A stretch of DNA of 64,000 bases. Source: Pseudomonas sp. KUIN-1 (GTDB taxonomy: Bacteria > Pseudomonadota > Gammaproteobacteria > Pseudomonadales > Pseudomonadaceae). Positions within the stretch are counted from its first letter, which is position 1. Every line of letters starts with the position of its first letter. The stretch is taken from positions 558,001-622,000 of the forward strand of contig NZ_AP020337.1 in the NCBI RefSeq assembly GCF_009176725.1, given 5' to 3'. The position numbers were made by a program, and so were the translations under genes. Under the pieces are notes generated by a model, which saw only the letters and a list, made by a program, of their open reading frames with translations, searched no databases and was not told the DNA's origin. This document shows, piece by piece, positions 32,860 to 41,485 of this stretch.

Positions 32860-35817
32860 ATGAGCCTACCTTTACTGGCCGAATTTCCGGCCATTCTGCT
32901 GCCATCGATCAGCCGCGCCCGCCAGATGTTTCAGGCTGCGCTGACTGCCCTCTCCGAGGACGCGCTGGCTTCTTTCCAGGCCTGGCCCGAGGCGCGACAG
33001 GCAGCCTTCGACCGGGTCTGCGCCGCCAGTGATTTTGTAACCGAACAAGTCTGCCGTGATCCGCAGATGCTGCTGCAGCTGGCCGATTCGGGCGAGCTGG
33101 AGCGTAGCTTCTCTGCCGGCCAATTGCGCGGTCAGCTTGCCGACGCGCTGTCGAGCGTCGCCAGCGAGGATGAACTGGGGCGTAATCTACGTCGACAGCG
33201 CGCACGCCAGCAAGTACGGATTATCTGGCGCGACCTGAGCCGTCAGGCAAACCTGATCGAAACCTGCCGTGACCTGTCGGACATGGCCGATGCGTCGATC
33301 GATCTGGCTTACCAATGGTTGTACGCCCGGCATTGCCAGCAATTCGGCACCCCGACCGGTCGTCATTCCGGGCAGCCGCAGCACATGGTCATCCTGGGCA
33401 TGGGCAAGCTTGGCGCGGTGGAACTGAACCTGTCCTCCGACATAGACCTGATCTTCGGCTACCCGGAGGGCGGCGAAACCGTCGGTACCAAGCGTGCGCT
33501 GGACAATCAGGAGTTTTTCATTCGTCTGGGCCAGCGGCTGATCAAGGCGCTCGACCCGGTGACCGTCGACGGGTTCGTGTTCCGGGTCGACATGCGTCTG
33601 CGCCCCTACGGTTCGTCCGGGGCACTGGTGCTCAGCTTCAATGCGCTGGAGCAGTATTACCAGGACCAGGGTCGCGACTGGGAACGTTACGCGATGATCA
33701 AGGCGCGCGTGGTCGGGGGCGATCAGGCGGCCGGTGCCGAATTGCTGGCGATGCTGCGTCCGTTCGTGTATCGCCGCTATCTGGACTTCTCGGCCATCGA
33801 AGCGCTGCGCACCATGAAGCAGCTCATTCAGCAGGAAGTGAAGCGCAAGGGCATGGCGGAAAACATCAAGCTGGGTGCCGGCGGCATTCGCGAGGTGGAG
33901 TTCATCGCCCAGGCCTTTCAACTGATTCACGGCGGCCGCGACCTGAGTCTGCAGCAGCGACCGCTGTTCAAAGTGCTGAAAACCCTTGAGGGGCAGGGCT
34001 ATCTGCCCTCGGCGGTGACCGAAGAGTTGCGCGAGGGCTACGAGTTTCTGCGCTACACCGAGCATGCCATTCAGGCGATTGCCGACCGTCAGACGCAGAT
34101 GCTCCCGGACAACGAACAGGATCAGGCGCGTGTTGCCTTGATCATGGGCTTCGCTGACTGGGCTGCCTTTCATGAACGGCTGATGTACTGGCGTGGCCGT
34201 GTGGCCTGGCATTTCCGCCAGGTCATTGCTGACCCCGACGCCGATCCGGATGACGAGCAAGATGAAGATGGCGAAGTGGTGGTTGGAGGCGAATGGCTGC
34301 CGTTGTGGGAAGAGTCCCAGGACGAAGAAGCCGCAGGTCGCCAACTGTTGCAGGCCGGCTTCGTCGATGCCGAGAGGGCGCTGAAAAATCTGGCCAACCT
34401 GCGCAGCAGCCCCAACCTGCGTTCGATGCAGCGTCTGAGCCGTGAGCGGCTGGACGCGTTCATCCCCCGTCTGCTGGCTCAGGCGGTGGAGCATGAGAAG
34501 CCCGACCTGGTCCTGGAACGCGTGCTGCCGCTGGTAGAAGCCGTCGCCCGGCGCTCGGCGTACCTGGTGCTGCTCACGGAAAACCCCGACGCACTGCGGC
34601 AACTATTGACCCTGTGCGCCGCCAGCCCGTGGATTGCCGAACAGATCGCGCGTTTCCCGTTGCTGCTCGATGAATTGCTTAACGAGGGACGCCTGTTCAA
34701 TCCGCCGCTGGCCCCGGAACTCGCCGCCGAGCTGCGCGAACGGCTGATTCGTATCCCCGAGGACGATCTCGAGCAACAGATGGAAGCCCTGCGGCATTTC
34801 AAGCTGGCGCACAGCCTGCGGGTCGCGGCATCCGAGATATCCGGCAGCCTGCCATTGATGAAAGTCAGTGATTACCTGACCTGGCTGGCCGAGGCGATTC
34901 TCGATCAGGTGCTCGCGCTGGCCTGGCGCTACAGCGTGGCCCGCCACGGTACGCCGTTACGCCCGGATGGCTCGTTGTGCGATCCGGGCTTCGTGATCGT
35001 CGGCTACGGCAAGGTCGGCGGCATCGAACTGGGGCACGGCTCCGATCTGGATCTGGTGTTCATTCATGATGGCGATCTGGAAGCCGAGACCGACGGTGCC
35101 AAACCGATCGACACCGCGCAGTTCTTCACCCGGCTGGGGCAGCGGGTGATCCATTTGCTGACCACGCAAACCAACTCCGGTCAGCTGTATGAGGTCGACA
35201 TGCGCCTGCGGCCTTCGGGGGCGTCCGGCCTGCTGGTCAGCTCTCTGGGCGCTTTCGCCCGTTATCAGGCCAATGAAGCCTGGACCTGGGAGCATCAGGC
35301 ACTGGTCCGGGCGCGGGTGATGACCGGCAGCCGGGATGTTGGCGAGCAATTCGAGAAAGTCCGTGCCGATGTGCTGGGGCGCGAACGCGATCTGGACAAG
35401 CTGCGCGCCGAAGTCAGCGAAATGCGCGCCAAGATGCGTGACAACCTCGGGACCCGCGTGACAGCGGCCGGCAGGGCGGCCAATGCCTTCGAGGCGGCGG
35501 TGCCATTCGACCTCAAGCAGGACGCCGGAGGTATCGTCGATATCGAATTTATGGTGCAATACGCCGCCTTGGCGTGGTCCAGAGAGCATCCCGCGCTGCT
35601 GCAATACACCGACAACATCCGGATTCTCGAAGGGCTGGAAGAGGCCGGGCTGCTGCCGGATACGGATGCCGGCCTGTTGCGCGAAGCCTATAAGGCGTAT
35701 CGCTCGGCGGCACATCGCCAGGCCTTGCAGAAGCAGGCGGGCGTGGTCAGCGGCGATCAGTTTCATGCCCAGCGGCGTGAGGTGATGCGGATCTGGACGC
35801 AGATGGGGTTGAGCTGA
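32860..35817 (+). CDS. glnE: Bifunctional glutamine synthetase adenylyltransferase/deadenylase GlnE
   Basis: A 985-residue protein with two nucleotidyltransferase domains. The N-terminal deadenylase has GMGKLGAVELNLSSDIDL (about 178-195) and DMRLRPYGSSGALV. The C-terminal adenylylase has GYGKVGGIELGHGSDLDLVF (about 713-732) and DMRLRPSGASGLLV. GlnD-PII-UTase helical regions lie between and after them. It attaches AMP to glutamine synthetase or removes it, under PII control, so that nitrogen assimilation follows supply. The full family length is kept and both G-G/S-x-D-x-D metal motifs are intact. It starts at 32860 with AAGGATAG upstream, divergent from aceE. It is followed by the LPS-core genes, with 129 bases and a long inverted repeat in between, so it is probably a separate transcript. 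Confidence 0.97.
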   Translation: MSLPLLAEFPAILLPSISRARQMFQAALTALSEDALASFQAWPEARQAAFDRVCAASDFVTEQVCRDPQMLLQLADSGELERSFSAGQLRGQLADALSSVASEDELGRNLRRQRARQQVRIIWRDLSRQANLIETCRDLSDMADASIDLAYQWLYARHCQQFGTPTGRHSGQPQHMVILGMGKLGAVELNLSSDIDLIFGYPEGGETVGTKRALDNQEFFIRLGQRLIKALDPVTVDGFVFRVDMRLRPYGSSGALVLSFNALEQYYQDQGRDWERYAMIKARVVGGDQAAGAELLAMLRPFVYRRYLDFSAIEALRTMKQLIQQEVKRKGMAENIKLGAGGIREVEFIAQAFQLIHGGRDLSLQQRPLFKVLKTLEGQGYLPSAVTEELREGYEFLRYTEHAIQAIADRQTQMLPDNEQDQARVALIMGFADWAAFHERLMYWRGRVAWHFRQVIADPDADPDDEQDEDGEVVVGGEWLPLWEESQDEEAAGRQLLQAGFVDAERALKNLANLRSSPNLRSMQRLSRERLDAFIPRLLAQAVEHEKPDLVLERVLPLVEAVARRSAYLVLLTENPDALRQLLTLCAASPWIAEQIARFPLLLDELLNEGRLFNPPLAPELAAELRERLIRIPEDDLEQQMEALRHFKLAHSLRVAASEISGSLPLMKVSDYLTWLAEAILDQVLALAWRYSVARHGTPLRPDGSLCDPGFVIVGYGKVGGIELGHGSDLDLVFIHDGDLEAETDGAKPIDTAQFFTRLGQRVIHLLTTQTNSGQLYEVDMRLRPSGASGLLVSSLGAFARYQANEAWTWEHQALVRARVMTGSRDVGEQFEKVRADVLGRERDLDKLRAEVSEMRAKMRDNLGTRVTAAGRAANAFEAAVPFDLKQDAGGIVDIEFMVQYAALAWSREHPALLQYTDNIRILEGLEEAGLLPDTDAGLLREAYKAYRSAAHRQALQKQAGVVSGDQFHAQRREVMRIWTQMGLS

Positions 35818-35865
35818 GCCTCACGGCAACGCCACATTCCGCTGCAACACTCTATAAAGCTATGA

Positions 35866-35918
35866 CAGGGAGGCGACAGGTTGTGTGGGAACGTCACGCA
35901 GTCTGATCGGCCTCCCTG
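35866..35918. repeat. Inverted repeat between glnE and waaF
   Basis: CAGGGAGGC (35866-35874) and GCCTCCCTG (35910-35918) are perfect 9-base inverted arms separated by 35 bases. They lie between the glnE stop and the waaF start. They could form an mRNA hairpin ahead of waaF or end glnE transcription; neither has a T-run to decide it. Confidence 0.5.
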
Positions 35919-35946
35919 ATCGTTTCTGGTCGTTTTTGGATAGAAC

Positions 35947-36981
35947 ATGAAAATTCTGATCGTTGGGCCTAGCTGGGTCGGTGACATGGTGATGGCACAA
36001 ACGCTGTTCCAGTGTCTGAAACAGCGTCATCCCGAGTGCGAAATCGACGTGCTGGCCCCTGAATGGAGCCGTCCGATACTGGAGCGCATGCCGCAGGTTC
36101 GCGCTGCGCTGAGTTTTCCGCTGGGGCACGGTGCCTTGGAACTGGCGACCCGTCGCCGGATCGGCAAGTCCCTGGCTGGCCAATACGATCAGGCTATCCT
36201 GCTGCCCAATTCGCTGAAATCCGCGCTGGTGCCGTTTTTCGCCGGTATCCCGAAACGTACCGGCTGGCGCGGCGAGTTTCGCTACGGCCTGCTCAACGAC
36301 GTGCGCATCCTCGACAAGCAGCGCTACCCGCTGATGATCGAACGTTTCATGGCCCTGGCCTTCGACAAGGGCGCCGAGTTGCCGCGTCCTTACCCGCGGC
36401 CGAGCCTGCGCATCGACCCGGCCACGCGCGATGCCGCACTGAGCAAATTCGGCCTCACGCTGGATCGCCCAGTACTGGCGCTGTGCCCCGGCGCGGAGTT
36501 CGGCGAGTCCAAGCGCTGGCCTGCCGAACATTACGCACAGGTTGCCGACGCGAGCATCCGCGAAGGCTGGCAGGTCTGGCTGTTTGGCTCGAAAAAGGAT
36601 CATCCGGTCGGTGAGAGCATTCGCCAGGAGCTGATTCCCGGCCTGCGCGAGGAGTCCGTCAACCTAAGTGGCGAGACCTCGCTGGCCGAAGCCATTGACT
36701 TGCTGTCGTGCGCCGACGCGGTGGTCTCCAACGATTCCGGCCTGATGCATGTGGCCGCAGCGCTGAACCGGCCGCTGGTGGCTGTCTACGGCTCGACCTC
36801 GCCGGGCTTCACGCCGCCGCTGGCCGACGCAGTGGAGGTGGTGCGACTGGGCATCGAGTGCAGCCCGTGCTTTGAGCGCACCTGCCGTTTCGGCCATTAC
36901 AACTGCATGCGTCTGCTTGAGCCGGACGCGGTGACTCAGGCGCTGAGCCGTCTGAGTAGCACGCCGGTGGAGGTTGCCTGA
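35947..36981 (+). CDS. waaF: ADP-heptose:LPS heptosyltransferase II
   Basis: A 344-residue GT9 enzyme. It begins MKILIVGPSWVGDMVMAQTL, the standard WaaF N-terminus, with the GT9 loop PSWVGDMV. The ADP-heptose site region reads LALCPGAEFGESKRWPAEHY (about 178-197), and SNDSGLMHVAAALNRPLVAV (about 260-279) plus YGSTSPGFTPPL complete the family blocks. It adds the second L-glycero-D-manno-heptose to the LPS inner core on the cytoplasmic face. It is the first gene of the core operon. The stop codon lies 2 bases before waaC, so translation is probably coupled. Confidence 0.96.
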   Translation: MKILIVGPSWVGDMVMAQTLFQCLKQRHPECEIDVLAPEWSRPILERMPQVRAALSFPLGHGALELATRRRIGKSLAGQYDQAILLPNSLKSALVPFFAGIPKRTGWRGEFRYGLLNDVRILDKQRYPLMIERFMALAFDKGAELPRPYPRPSLRIDPATRDAALSKFGLTLDRPVLALCPGAEFGESKRWPAEHYAQVADASIREGWQVWLFGSKKDHPVGESIRQELIPGLREESVNLSGETSLAEAIDLLSCADAVVSNDSGLMHVAAALNRPLVAVYGSTSPGFTPPLADAVEVVRLGIECSPCFERTCRFGHYNCMRLLEPDAVTQALSRLSSTPVEVA

Positions 36982-36983
36982 TT

Positions 36984-38048
36984 TTGCGGGTACTGCTGAT
37001 CAAGACGTCTTCACTGGGTGATGTGATCCATGCCTTGCCCGCGCTGACCGACGCGGCGCGCGCGCTGCCCGGTATTCGCTTCGACTGGGTGGTCGAGGAA
37101 GGCTTCGCGGAAATTCCCGCCTGGCATCCGGCGGTCGACAGGGTCATCCCGGTGGCGATCCGCCGCTGGCGCAAGCACCTCTGGCAGACCTTCAGGTCCG
37201 GCGAATGGCGGCGCTTCAAGCAGCAGGTGCGCGAACAGCGTTATGATCTGGTGATTGATGCGCAGGGCCTGTTCAAAAGTGCCTGGCTGACACGCTATGT
37301 CGAGGCACCGGTGGCCGGCCTGGACCGCGATTCGGCACGCGAGCCGGTCGCCAGTCGCTTTTACGATCGCGCTTTTCCAGTGGCACGCGGGCAGCATGCG
37401 GTCGAGCGGCTGCGTCAGTTGTTCGCTCAGGCACTGGGCTATCCACAGCCGTCCGGCATGGGCGATTACGGTCTCAAGCCGCTGGCGACGCTGGATGACA
37501 GTTTGCAGGCCCCGTTCGTGCTGTTCCTGCATGGTACGACCTGGGACACCAAGCACTGGCCCGAGCTGTACTGGCGGCAACTGGCCGAATTGATGGCAGC
37601 GCGTGGTCTGCAGGTGCAGTTGCCGTGGGGCAATCCGGCAGAGAAGGCCCGCGCCGAGCGCATTGCCGAGGGGCTGAGCGGCGCGCACGTGCTGCCCAAG
37701 CTCAATCTGGCAGGGGTTGCGCGGGTGCTGGCCAGCGCGCAGGCGTGCGTCGCGGTAGACACCGGCATCGGGCACCTGGCCGCGGCACTGGATGTGCCGA
37801 CCATTTCCCTGTTCGGCCCGACCAATCCGGGCCTGACCGGAGCCTACGGCAAGTCGCAGGTGCATCTGGCCAGCGACTACCCGGGCTGCACGCCATGCCT
37901 GCAAAAGAAATGCACGTACCAACCGAGCGCCGACGATCAGCGCCGGTTCGACCTTAAGCGCGAGTGGCCGATGTGCTTCACTCGCTTGAATCCCGAGCGA
38001 GTAGCGAGCCAATTGGGCACGCTGTTGCTGGCAAAGGAACCTGGCTGA
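36984..38048 (+). CDS. waaC: LPS heptosyltransferase I
   Basis: A 354-residue GT9 enzyme that begins MRVLLIKTSSLGDVIHALPA, the hallmark of WaaC. The start is TTG at 36984, with GGAGG inside the end of waaF. Later blocks are LFLHGTTWDTKHWPELYW (about 173-190), VAVDTGIGHLAAALDVPTIS and LFGPTNPGLTGAYG. It adds the first heptose to Kdo. It sits between waaF and waaG; its TGA shares an A with the waaG ATG. Confidence 0.96.
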   Translation: MRVLLIKTSSLGDVIHALPALTDAARALPGIRFDWVVEEGFAEIPAWHPAVDRVIPVAIRRWRKHLWQTFRSGEWRRFKQQVREQRYDLVIDAQGLFKSAWLTRYVEAPVAGLDRDSAREPVASRFYDRAFPVARGQHAVERLRQLFAQALGYPQPSGMGDYGLKPLATLDDSLQAPFVLFLHGTTWDTKHWPELYWRQLAELMAARGLQVQLPWGNPAEKARAERIAEGLSGAHVLPKLNLAGVARVLASAQACVAVDTGIGHLAAALDVPTISLFGPTNPGLTGAYGKSQVHLASDYPGCTPCLQKKCTYQPSADDQRRFDLKREWPMCFTRLNPERVASQLGTLLLAKEPG

Positions 38049-39169
38049 TGCAACTGGCTTTTGTACTCTACAAATACTTCCCGTTCGGTGGCCTGCAACG
38101 CGACTTCATGCGCATCGCGCTGGAGTGTCAGCAGCGCGGTCATCAGATCCGCGTTTACACCCTGATCTGGGAAGGCGATGTGCCGCCCGGTTTCGAGGTG
38201 CTGGTGGCGCCGGTCAAGGCGTTCTTCAATCATCGGCGCAACGAAAAGCTCAGCGCCTGGATGGAGGCGGACCTGGCCAAGCGCCCGGTAGACCGCCTGA
38301 TCGGTTTCAACAAGATGCCCGGTCTGGATGTGTATTACGCCGCCGACGGCTGCTTCGAGGACAAGGCGCAGAACCTGCGCAGCCCGCTCTATCGCAAGTG
38401 GGGCCGTTACCGCCACTTTGCCGACTACGAGCGCGCAGTGTTTGCCAGGGACTCGAAAACCCAGGTGTTGATGATCTCCGAAGTGCAGCAGCCGCTGTTC
38501 ATCAAGCATTACGACACCCCGCCGTCGCGCTTCCATTTGCTGCCGCCGGGGATTTCCCAGGATCGCCGCGCGCCGCCGGATGCCCCTGAGATCCGCGCGG
38601 GCTTTCGCAAGGAATTCGGCCTTGCCGACGATGACCTGTTATTGGTGCAGATCGGCTCCGGTTTCAAGACCAAGGGCGTGGATCGCAGCCTCAAGGCGCT
38701 CGCGGCTCTGCCCGCCGAACTGAAGAAGCGCACGCGGCTTTTTGTAATCGGTCAGGACGACCCCAAAGTATTCCAACTGCAGAGCGCGGCGCTCGGCCTG
38801 GGTGATCAGGTGACCTTTATGAAAGGGCGCAGCGATATTCCGCGTTTTCTGCTGGGCTCCGACCTGCTGATTCATCCGGCCTACAACGAAAACACCGGGA
38901 CCGTGCTGCTCGAAGCGCTGGTTGCCGGTTTGCCGGTCCTGGTCAGCGCGGTCTGTGGTTACGCTCACTATATTGCCGAGGCCGATTGCGGGCGGGTGCT
39001 GGATGAGCCGTTCGATCAGGCGCAGCTCAATCGCTACCTGTCGGAGATGCTTCTGGACAACGCCGCACGCAGCGCGTGGTCGCGCAACGGCCTGACCTTT
39101 GCCGACACGGCAGACCTTTACAGCATGCCGCAACACGCTGCGGATGTGATTCTGGCGGAGCACTATTGA
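38048..39169 (+). CDS. waaG: LPS core glucosyltransferase I (GT4)
   Basis: A 373-residue GT4 protein that begins MQLAFVLYKYFPFGGLQRDF, the typical WaaG start. The catalytic region has GFNKMPGLDVYYAADGC, and the C-terminal EX7E motif lies in NENTGTVLLEALVAGLPVLV. It adds the first outer-core hexose to heptose II. The ATG at 38048 overlaps the waaC stop (TGATG), and its own stop overlaps the waaP start, showing tight operon coupling. Confidence 0.95.
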   Translation: MQLAFVLYKYFPFGGLQRDFMRIALECQQRGHQIRVYTLIWEGDVPPGFEVLVAPVKAFFNHRRNEKLSAWMEADLAKRPVDRLIGFNKMPGLDVYYAADGCFEDKAQNLRSPLYRKWGRYRHFADYERAVFARDSKTQVLMISEVQQPLFIKHYDTPPSRFHLLPPGISQDRRAPPDAPEIRAGFRKEFGLADDDLLLVQIGSGFKTKGVDRSLKALAALPAELKKRTRLFVIGQDDPKVFQLQSAALGLGDQVTFMKGRSDIPRFLLGSDLLIHPAYNENTGTVLLEALVAGLPVLVSAVCGYAHYIAEADCGRVLDEPFDQAQLNRYLSEMLLDNAARSAWSRNGLTFADTADLYSMPQHAADVILAEHY

Positions 39170-39975
39170 TGAAGCTGTTCCTTGCTGAGCCGTTCAAGAG
39201 CCTGTGGGCGGAGCGCGATGCGTTCGTCGAGGTCGAAGGCCTGAGCGGTGAGGTCTACCGCGAACTGGAAGGGCGCCGCACGCTGCGCACCGAGGTCGAC
39301 GGGCGCGGTTACTTCGTCAAGATTCACCGCGGCATTGGCTGGGGCGAGATCGCCAAGAACCTGGCAACCGCCAAGCTGCCGGTTCTGGGCGCGGGCAAGG
39401 AATGGGACGCCATCGAGCGTCTGCATGAAGTCGGCGTCTCGACCATGACCGCCGTGGCCTATGGTGAGCGTGGCAGCAACCCTGCCGCGCAGCACTCGTT
39501 CATCGTCACTGAAGAACTGGCACCGACCATCAGCCTTGAAGACATCAGCCTCAACTGGCGCAGCGAGCCGCCCGAGCCGCGTCTGAAAAGAGCCTTCATT
39601 GCCGAAGTCGCCCGCATGGTCGGCATGATGCACCGCGCAGGCGTCAATCATCGCGACTGCTACATCTGCCATTTTCTGCTGCACACCGACAAGCCAGTGA
39701 CCGCTGACGATTTCAAACTGTCGGTCATCGACCTGCACCGTGCCCAGACCCGCCGTGCGATCACGCCGCGCTGGCGCAACAAGGACCTGGCCGCGCTGTA
39801 TTTCTCCGCGCTGGACATCGGCCTGACCCGCCGCGACAAACTGCGTTTTCTCAAGGGTTATTTCCAGAAGCCGTTGCGCGAAATCCTGCTCAAGGAAGCG
39901 ACGTTGCTGACCTGGCTGGATAAAAAAGCCGACAAGTTGTATCAGCGCAAAGTGCGCTACGGAGACGCTCTCTGA
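39169..39975 (+). CDS. waaP: LPS core heptose(I) kinase
   Basis: A 268-residue WaaP/RfaP-family protein kinase-like enzyme. Motifs visible are the substrate-lysine strand GYFVKIHRGIGWGEI (about 45-59), the catalytic loop GVNHRDCYICHFLLH with HRD Asp (about 160-174), and the metal-binding Asp in LSVIDLHRAQTRR (about 185-197). It phosphorylates heptose I, a modification essential for outer-membrane integrity in P. aeruginosa. The start at 39169 overlaps the waaG stop and its stop overlaps the next ATG. Three more kinase-like genes follow. Confidence 0.95.
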   Translation: MKLFLAEPFKSLWAERDAFVEVEGLSGEVYRELEGRRTLRTEVDGRGYFVKIHRGIGWGEIAKNLATAKLPVLGAGKEWDAIERLHEVGVSTMTAVAYGERGSNPAAQHSFIVTEELAPTISLEDISLNWRSEPPEPRLKRAFIAEVARMVGMMHRAGVNHRDCYICHFLLHTDKPVTADDFKLSVIDLHRAQTRRAITPRWRNKDLAALYFSALDIGLTRRDKLRFLKGYFQKPLREILLKEATLLTWLDKKADKLYQRKVRYGDAL

Positions 39976-40709
39976 TGGCGGGCTGGAAGCTCGAGCCCGA
40001 GTACGCGTTCCTGGAACAGGAATTCGGTAGCCTGGATGCCGTATTTGCCCTGCAGGGACAGCAGTTGACCCGCGACCCGCTGTCCGACGTCATTCGCGTC
40101 GAGCGCGCCGGGGTTTACTACTACGTCAAACGCTACGTGGGCGCGGGCAAGGGCCTGCGTCGCTATATGGGCAAGCCGAGGGTCAAGTCCGAATGGCAGA
40201 ACCTCAAGCGCTTTGCCAAATGGGGCATTCCCACCGCAGAAGTCGTGGCCTGGGGGCTGGAGCGCAACGGCGCGGCGTATGATCGCGGCGCACTGATCAC
40301 GCGAGGCTTGCCGAACACTGAAGACTTGTCGGCACTGGCGCAACGCAAGGATCCGCGACTGGCCGACCGCCACTGGGTCGATGCAGTCAGTCGCCAATTG
40401 GCTGCCTTTACCCGGATCATGCACGACAACCATTTCACGCATAACGATTTGAAATGGCGCAACCTGTTGGTCGATAACGAGGGCAAGCTGTTTTTCATCG
40501 ATTGCCCCAATGGTGCATTCTGGTGGAGCTTCATGCTGCGCTATCGGATCACCAAGGATCTGGCCTGCCTGGACAAGGTCGCCAAGTATCATTTGTCAGC
40601 CACCCAGCGCCTGCGCTTCTACCTGCAATACCGCCAGCGAACGCGTTTGAACGCCTCCGACAAGAAACGTATTCGACATATCGTCAGCTTTTTCGAGGGC
40701 CGTGAATGA
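39975..40709 (+). CDS. InaA/WaaP-type LPS core kinase
   Basis: A 244-residue kinase-like protein homologous in position to PA5008 of P. aeruginosa. The lysine strand is VYYYVKRYVGAGKGLRRYMG. The catalytic loop FTHNDLKWRNLLVD has the HxD Asp and the Asn four residues later, and the metal Asp is in LFFIDCPNG. All expected catalytic residues are present. It probably phosphorylates a core sugar, in line with the multiply phosphorylated heptoses of pseudomonad LPS. It overlaps both neighbours by 1-4 bases. Confidence 0.85.
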   Translation: MAGWKLEPEYAFLEQEFGSLDAVFALQGQQLTRDPLSDVIRVERAGVYYYVKRYVGAGKGLRRYMGKPRVKSEWQNLKRFAKWGIPTAEVVAWGLERNGAAYDRGALITRGLPNTEDLSALAQRKDPRLADRHWVDAVSRQLAAFTRIMHDNHFTHNDLKWRNLLVDNEGKLFFIDCPNGAFWWSFMLRYRITKDLACLDKVAKYHLSATQRLRFYLQYRQRTRLNASDKKRIRHIVSFFEGRE

Positions 40710-41485
40710 GCGTTTTTATTGCCAGTGCCGACCAGCCTTTACTGGCGCGTCACAACCTGGCTGATTTTGAATCGCTTTGGAACATCAGGCTTGATGCGGT
40801 CGACGAACCCAATACCGGGCGCGGCGGCTGGAGCAGTGTGTTCCGCCTCGACCTGGACGGGCAGGGTTTTTACCTCAAGCGTCAGAGCAATTACCTGACG
40901 CACACGTTGCATCACCCGTTTGGCGAACCGTCGTTTTCGCGCGAGTTTCGTAACATCAGTCGCTATCGCAAGCTGGGGATTCCGGCGTTGCAGGCGGTGT
41001 TCTATGGCGAGCGCAAGGTCGACGGCGAACGCCGGGCGATCCTGATGACGCGTGCGCTGGACGGCTGGACCGATCTTGACGAGCTGTTGCAGCAGTGGAA
41101 CCAGATGGAGGCCCCTCAGCGTCAGGCAATACTGCACGCCTGCGGCCAGCTGGCGCGCACGCTGCACCGCGCCGGACAGGTACATGGCTGCTTCTACCCC
41201 AAACATATTTTTCTTCAGGCAGCCGGTACCGGGTATCAGGCGCAACTGATCGACCTGGAAAAGACCCGCCCGGTGATTTTTGGCAAGCGTGACCTTGCCC
41301 GCGACCTCGAACCGCTGCTGCGCCGCGCGCCGATGTGGAATGAGGCCGATCGGCGCGAGCTGCTGGCGGCTTATCTGCACGCCACGCCAAACAGCCTGCT
41401 GGTCGACGCCTGGAGTGCGCGCCTTGGCAAACGCGGCGCTCACAAACGAGACCTTCAACACAGCGATGATAAAGAGACCCGTTGA
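40706..41485 (+). CDS. InaA-type LPS kinase-like protein with altered catalytic loop
   Basis: The 259 residues resemble the PA5007 group of the core locus. The nucleotide-binding side is recognisable (GQGFYLKRQSNYLTHT with the Lys, and FSREFRNISRYRKLGIP). The catalytic loop reads VHGCFYPKHIFLQ, so Cys stands where kinases have the HRD Asp. The later metal Asp is kept in LIDLEKTRP. Similar HxCLYPKH text is, as far as I recall, usual for this subgroup, so it is a family trait and not decay. It may be a pseudokinase, or use another base. It overlaps the gene before by 4 bases and the next by 1 base. Confidence 0.82.
   Translation: MSVFIASADQPLLARHNLADFESLWNIRLDAVDEPNTGRGGWSSVFRLDLDGQGFYLKRQSNYLTHTLHHPFGEPSFSREFRNISRYRKLGIPALQAVFYGERKVDGERRAILMTRALDGWTDLDELLQQWNQMEAPQRQAILHACGQLARTLHRAGQVHGCFYPKHIFLQAAGTGYQAQLIDLEKTRPVIFGKRDLARDLEPLLRRAPMWNEADRRELLAAYLHATPNSLLVDAWSARLGKRGAHKRDLQHSDDKETR

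Noticed and set aside
35818..35946. Missing ilvE between glnE and waaF as compared with P. aeruginosa
   Set aside because: As far as I recall, other pseudomonads such as P. putida also have glnE next to waaF, so this is not a local deletion.
40706..41485. Decayed kinase (pseudogene) because of the lost catalytic Asp
   Set aside because: The frame is intact, translationally coupled on both sides, and the altered loop appears typical of the subgroup.
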